Positions 60,070 through 64,000 of a stretch of DNA of 64,000 nucleotides are shown here, piece by piece; position 1 is the stretch's first letter, and the number at the start of each line of letters is the position of its first letter. The stretch comes from Mesorhizobium sp. M3A.F.Ca.ET.080.04.2.1 (GTDB taxonomy: Bacteria; Pseudomonadota; Alphaproteobacteria; Rhizobiales; Rhizobiaceae). The position numbers were made by a program, and so were the translations under genes. The notes beneath the pieces were generated by a model. It made no database searches and had not been told where the DNA came from. It saw only the letters and a program-made list of their open reading frames with translations. The DNA is taken from NCBI RefSeq assembly GCF_003952525.1, contig NZ_CP034451.1, positions 1,674,001 through 1,738,000 on the forward strand, read 5' to 3'.

Positions 60070-62069
60070 CACGAACCCTTCCTGGCGCGGGCCTTTTCGG
60101 CCCGCTGCTCGATCATCAAACTCACACTGCGGCCGGCGAGCGGCCGCGCAATATCGACCGGCTGCGCTTCGATCGCCGGCCGCCACTCGAAACCATCCCG
60201 GACCGGCAAGGTGAAGAGGCATTGCCGGCGGTCGCCATTGATGATGACGGCAAGGCGGCCGCCACCGCTGTCGCCGAGCAGCATGACGAGGCGATGTCGC
60301 GCCGGATCATGCCAGTCGCCATCGCCAAGCGGCGCGCCCGTCTCGGTCAGCCAGACGACGTCCGGAATGTCTGAACCATCTGCCGGCTTTCCGGTCAGGA
60401 ATCGCGTATCCGAGAGCACCGGAAAAGCGCGGCGCAGTGCCGACAGCGCTGCCGTGTACTGCTCCAGCGCCTGATCGCGGCCGGCCCAGTCGACCCAGGT
60501 GACGGCATTGTCCTGCGCATAGGCGTTGTTGTTGCCTTTCTGACTGCGGCCGAACTCGTCGCCGGCGGTAAGCATGATGGTGCCGCGCGAGGCAAAGAGC
60601 GTGGCAAGCAGCGCGCATTGGTCATTGAAGCGAGCCTTGGCGACCGCGGTGTCATCGGTCTCGCCCTCGACGCCGTTGTTCCAGGACAGATTGTCATTGT
60701 GGCCGTCACGGTTCTGCTCGCCATTGGCCGCGTTGTGCTTGCGTTCATAGGCGACGATGTCGGCCAGCGTCATGCCGTCATGCGCGGCGATGAAATTGAC
60801 ACTGCGGCTCACCGGCTGCCCATCCTTGCCGAACACGTCGGAGGAGCCGGCAAGCCGGGTGGCTAAAGCACCGACTGCGCCGGAATCGCCGCGCCAGAAG
60901 CGCCTGACATCGTCACGGCAGCGGTCGTTCCATTCCAGATATGGCGGCCGAAAATTGCCGAGCTGGTAGCCGTTAGGACCAATATCCCACGGCTCGGCGA
61001 TCAGCACCCGGTCGGCCAGGACGGGATCGCCAGCGATGGCCTGGAGCAGCGGCGCACTCGGGTCGAAGGCGCCGTCGACCCGGCCAAGCACCGGCGCAAG
61101 GTCAAAGCGAAAACCGTCGACGCCGGCATGGCGGACGAAATGGCGCAGCGTGTCGAGCACCATCTGCTGCACGGCCGGATGATCGCAGGCGACGGTGTTG
61201 CCGGTGCCGGTGTCGTTTACCAATCGGCCGTCCGGCTGGTGCCTGAAATAGGCCTCAGCGTCGAGGCCGCGCAGCGACAGCGTCGGGCCCAACCTGTCGC
61301 TTTCGCCGGTGTGGTTGAGGACGAGGTCGAGGATGGTGCCGACGCCCGCTTCGCCCAGCGCGGCAACGGTGTCGCGCAACTCCTGCAGGCCGCCGGGAGC
61401 CAGCCGTGGGTCGATCGCCATGAAGGTGACGGGGTTGTAACCCCAGGCGTTGCTGAGCCCCAGCGGCGGGAGATGCCGCTCGTCGATGGAAGCGGTGATG
61501 GGCATGAGCTCGACAGCGGAGACACCGAGACGCTTCAGATGCTCGATCACGGCCGGATGGGCGAGCGCCGCGATGGTGCCGCGCTGCGCCTGCGGCACGT
61601 CCGGATGCAGCTTGGTGAAGGAGCGGACGTTGAGCTCGTAGATCAGGCCGCCGGGCTGGAACAATGGTGGGCCCGCGAGGAGCGGCTGCGGAGGCGCACA
61701 CGCTACTGTCTTCGGCATCAATGGTGCCGTATCGGCACCCTCGTTGCGTTTGGCGGCAAGTCGCCAGTGGTATTGATAGGACCGGTCGATCTCGGCGGCA
61801 TAAGGATCGGCGAGAAGCTTGTCCGGATCGAACCAAAGGCCGCGCTCGGGCGCATAGTCGCCGTCGGCGCGCAAACCGTAACGGGTGCCTTCGGCCAGAC
61901 CGGAGACAAAGAGCGCATGCAGGCCTTCGCCTTCCGGCTTCAGTTCCAGTCGCTCGATCTCGCGCGCGCCGGCATCGTCGAAAATCGAGACCCACAGGCG
62001 CCTCGCCGACGACGACCAGACGGCAAAGCGGGTGCCTTCGGGAGTGATGGTTGCGCCGAGGTTGGTCAA
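60069..62069 (-). CDS. glgX: Glycogen debranching enzyme
   Basis: This 666-residue isoamylase-type GH13 enzyme removes alpha-1,6 branches from phosphorylase-limited glycogen. An N-terminal CBM48-like part (NLGATITPEGTRFAVWSSSARRLWVSIFDD) precedes the barrel. Catalytic Asp is in GVDGFRFDLAPVLGR, Glu in RVLIAEPWDIGPNGYQLGNF, and the third acid in SVNFIAAHDGMTLADIV. The debranching motif NGEQNRDGHNDNLSWNNGVEG is clear. I place the start at a TTG (62069), because GGAGG lies 7 bases upstream and residues 2 on (TNLGATITPEG) match relatives. A longer frame would run through a repeat. Part of that ribosome site comes from the adjoining repeat. Confidence 0.9.
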   Translation of the reverse strand: MTNLGATITPEGTRFAVWSSSARRLWVSIFDDAGAREIERLELKPEGEGLHALFVSGLAEGTRYGLRADGDYAPERGLWFDPDKLLADPYAAEIDRSYQYHWRLAAKRNEGADTAPLMPKTVACAPPQPLLAGPPLFQPGGLIYELNVRSFTKLHPDVPQAQRGTIAALAHPAVIEHLKRLGVSAVELMPITASIDERHLPPLGLSNAWGYNPVTFMAIDPRLAPGGLQELRDTVAALGEAGVGTILDLVLNHTGESDRLGPTLSLRGLDAEAYFRHQPDGRLVNDTGTGNTVACDHPAVQQMVLDTLRHFVRHAGVDGFRFDLAPVLGRVDGAFDPSAPLLQAIAGDPVLADRVLIAEPWDIGPNGYQLGNFRPPYLEWNDRCRDDVRRFWRGDSGAVGALATRLAGSSDVFGKDGQPVSRSVNFIAAHDGMTLADIVAYERKHNAANGEQNRDGHNDNLSWNNGVEGETDDTAVAKARFNDQCALLATLFASRGTIMLTAGDEFGRSQKGNNNAYAQDNAVTWVDWAGRDQALEQYTAALSALRRAFPVLSDTRFLTGKPADGSDIPDVVWLTETGAPLGDGDWHDPARHRLVMLLGDSGGGRLAVIINGDRRQCLFTLPVRDGFEWRPAIEAQPVDIARPLAGRSVSLMIEQRAEKARARKGS

Positions 62070-62077
62070 GCAAGCGC

Positions 62078-62249
62078 CTCCCCTTCTCCCCTTGTGGGAG
62101 AAGGTGGATCGGCGCTCAGCGCCGAGACGGATGAGGGGTGTTGGAAGAAATGAAGCACCGGCAGTCCGACCACCGGGTTGCGCCAAGCTGGAGCACCCCT
62201 CATCCGTCGCCTTCGGCGACACCTTCTCCCACAAGGGGAGAAGGGGGAG
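62078..62249. repeat. Palindromic intergenic element between pgm and glgX
   Basis: The outer arms of about 55 bases are inverted copies, with CTCCCCTTCTCCCCTTGTGG at the left, its near complement at the right, and GACGGATGAGGGGTG towards the centre on the left. The inner small stems differ (GGCGCTCAGCGCC versus GTCGCCTTCGGCGAC) but each still pairs with itself. The centre (62136-62195) is unpaired. Similar elements recur across Mesorhizobium-type genomes. Confidence 0.8.
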
Positions 62250-62265
62250 CCGCGCAACACCACCC

Positions 62266-64000
<1,735 letters not shown>

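Overview
The window reads as chromosomal DNA of a Mesorhizobium-like alphaproteobacterium (Hyphomicrobiales). Supporting signs are the uniformly high G+C, a MucR regulator, DUF680, DUF1491, DUF2336 and DUF5330 proteins typical of rhizobia, a rhizobial betICAB-type choline operon, an R. etli-type asparaginase, promoters resembling the rhizobial CTTGAC-N17-CTATAT consensus, and palindromic intergenic repeats of the kind scattered through Mesorhizobium genomes. I see no IS element, prophage, CRISPR array or rRNA. There is one tRNA (Pro, CGG).

Layout. 1-6 kb: the 5' part of an MttB-family methyltransferase, a class A penicillin-binding protein, a DUF1214/DUF1254 pair and small conserved proteins. 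6-12 kb: a ParDE toxin-antitoxin pair, a DivJ/PleC-like histidine kinase overlapping a peptidoglycan-binding protein, DUF5330, SufE, MucR and an SH3 protein. 12-20 kb: oligopeptidase B, a SET-domain protein, an unusual adenylation-carrier-acyltransferase fusion, two c-type cytochromes and Fe/Mn superoxide dismutase. 20-25.5 kb: a class IV aminotransferase, a haloacid dehalogenase, a lipoprotein L,D-transpeptidase, a MocR regulator divergent from an FMN-binding protein, and a LysE exporter. 25.5-30 kb: an ECF sigma/anti-sigma pair, then a DUF680 peptide, an exported metallo-beta-lactamase-fold protein, a TPR protein and DoxX. 30-36.5 kb: a HerA-like ATPase, both methylmalonyl-CoA mutase subunits, an AbrB/Doc toxin-antitoxin pair and a GreA/GreB protein. 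36.6-46.8 kb: a Tat-exported beta-helix protein, asparaginase and thiolase, and a five-gene choline-O-sulfate to glycine betaine operon with an inserted serine/threonine dehydratase. 47-51 kb: GDP-mannose synthesis (a guanylyltransferase-AGE epimerase fusion and a phosphomannomutase) and tRNA-Pro. 51-58 kb: a fucosyltransferase-like protein, a lipoprotein and a four-gene oligopeptide ABC transporter. 58.4-64 kb: a glycogen cluster read on the minus strand (glgA end, pgm, glgX, GH13 alpha-glucosidase).

The most interesting unit is the ECF locus. Exactly the same bipartite motif (GGGAATAA, 16 nt, GTCTT) lies in front of the sigma/anti-sigma pair and again in front of the DUF680-MBL-TPR-DoxX cluster. 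This defines a self-contained candidate envelope or oxidative stress regulon, and a weaker third copy precedes the cytochrome c operon. The second standout is an 865-residue protein that joins an amino-acid-adenylation-like domain, a carrier domain and a membrane acyltransferase in one chain. This looks like a one-gene activation-and-transfer system for modifying a cell-surface or membrane acceptor.

Several control regions are unusually legible. Twin 20-bp repeats bracket the -35 and -10 of the AbrB/Doc promoter, a perfect palindrome overlaps the parDE -35, a BetI box precedes betI, and terminators abut the next promoter at sufE and sodB.
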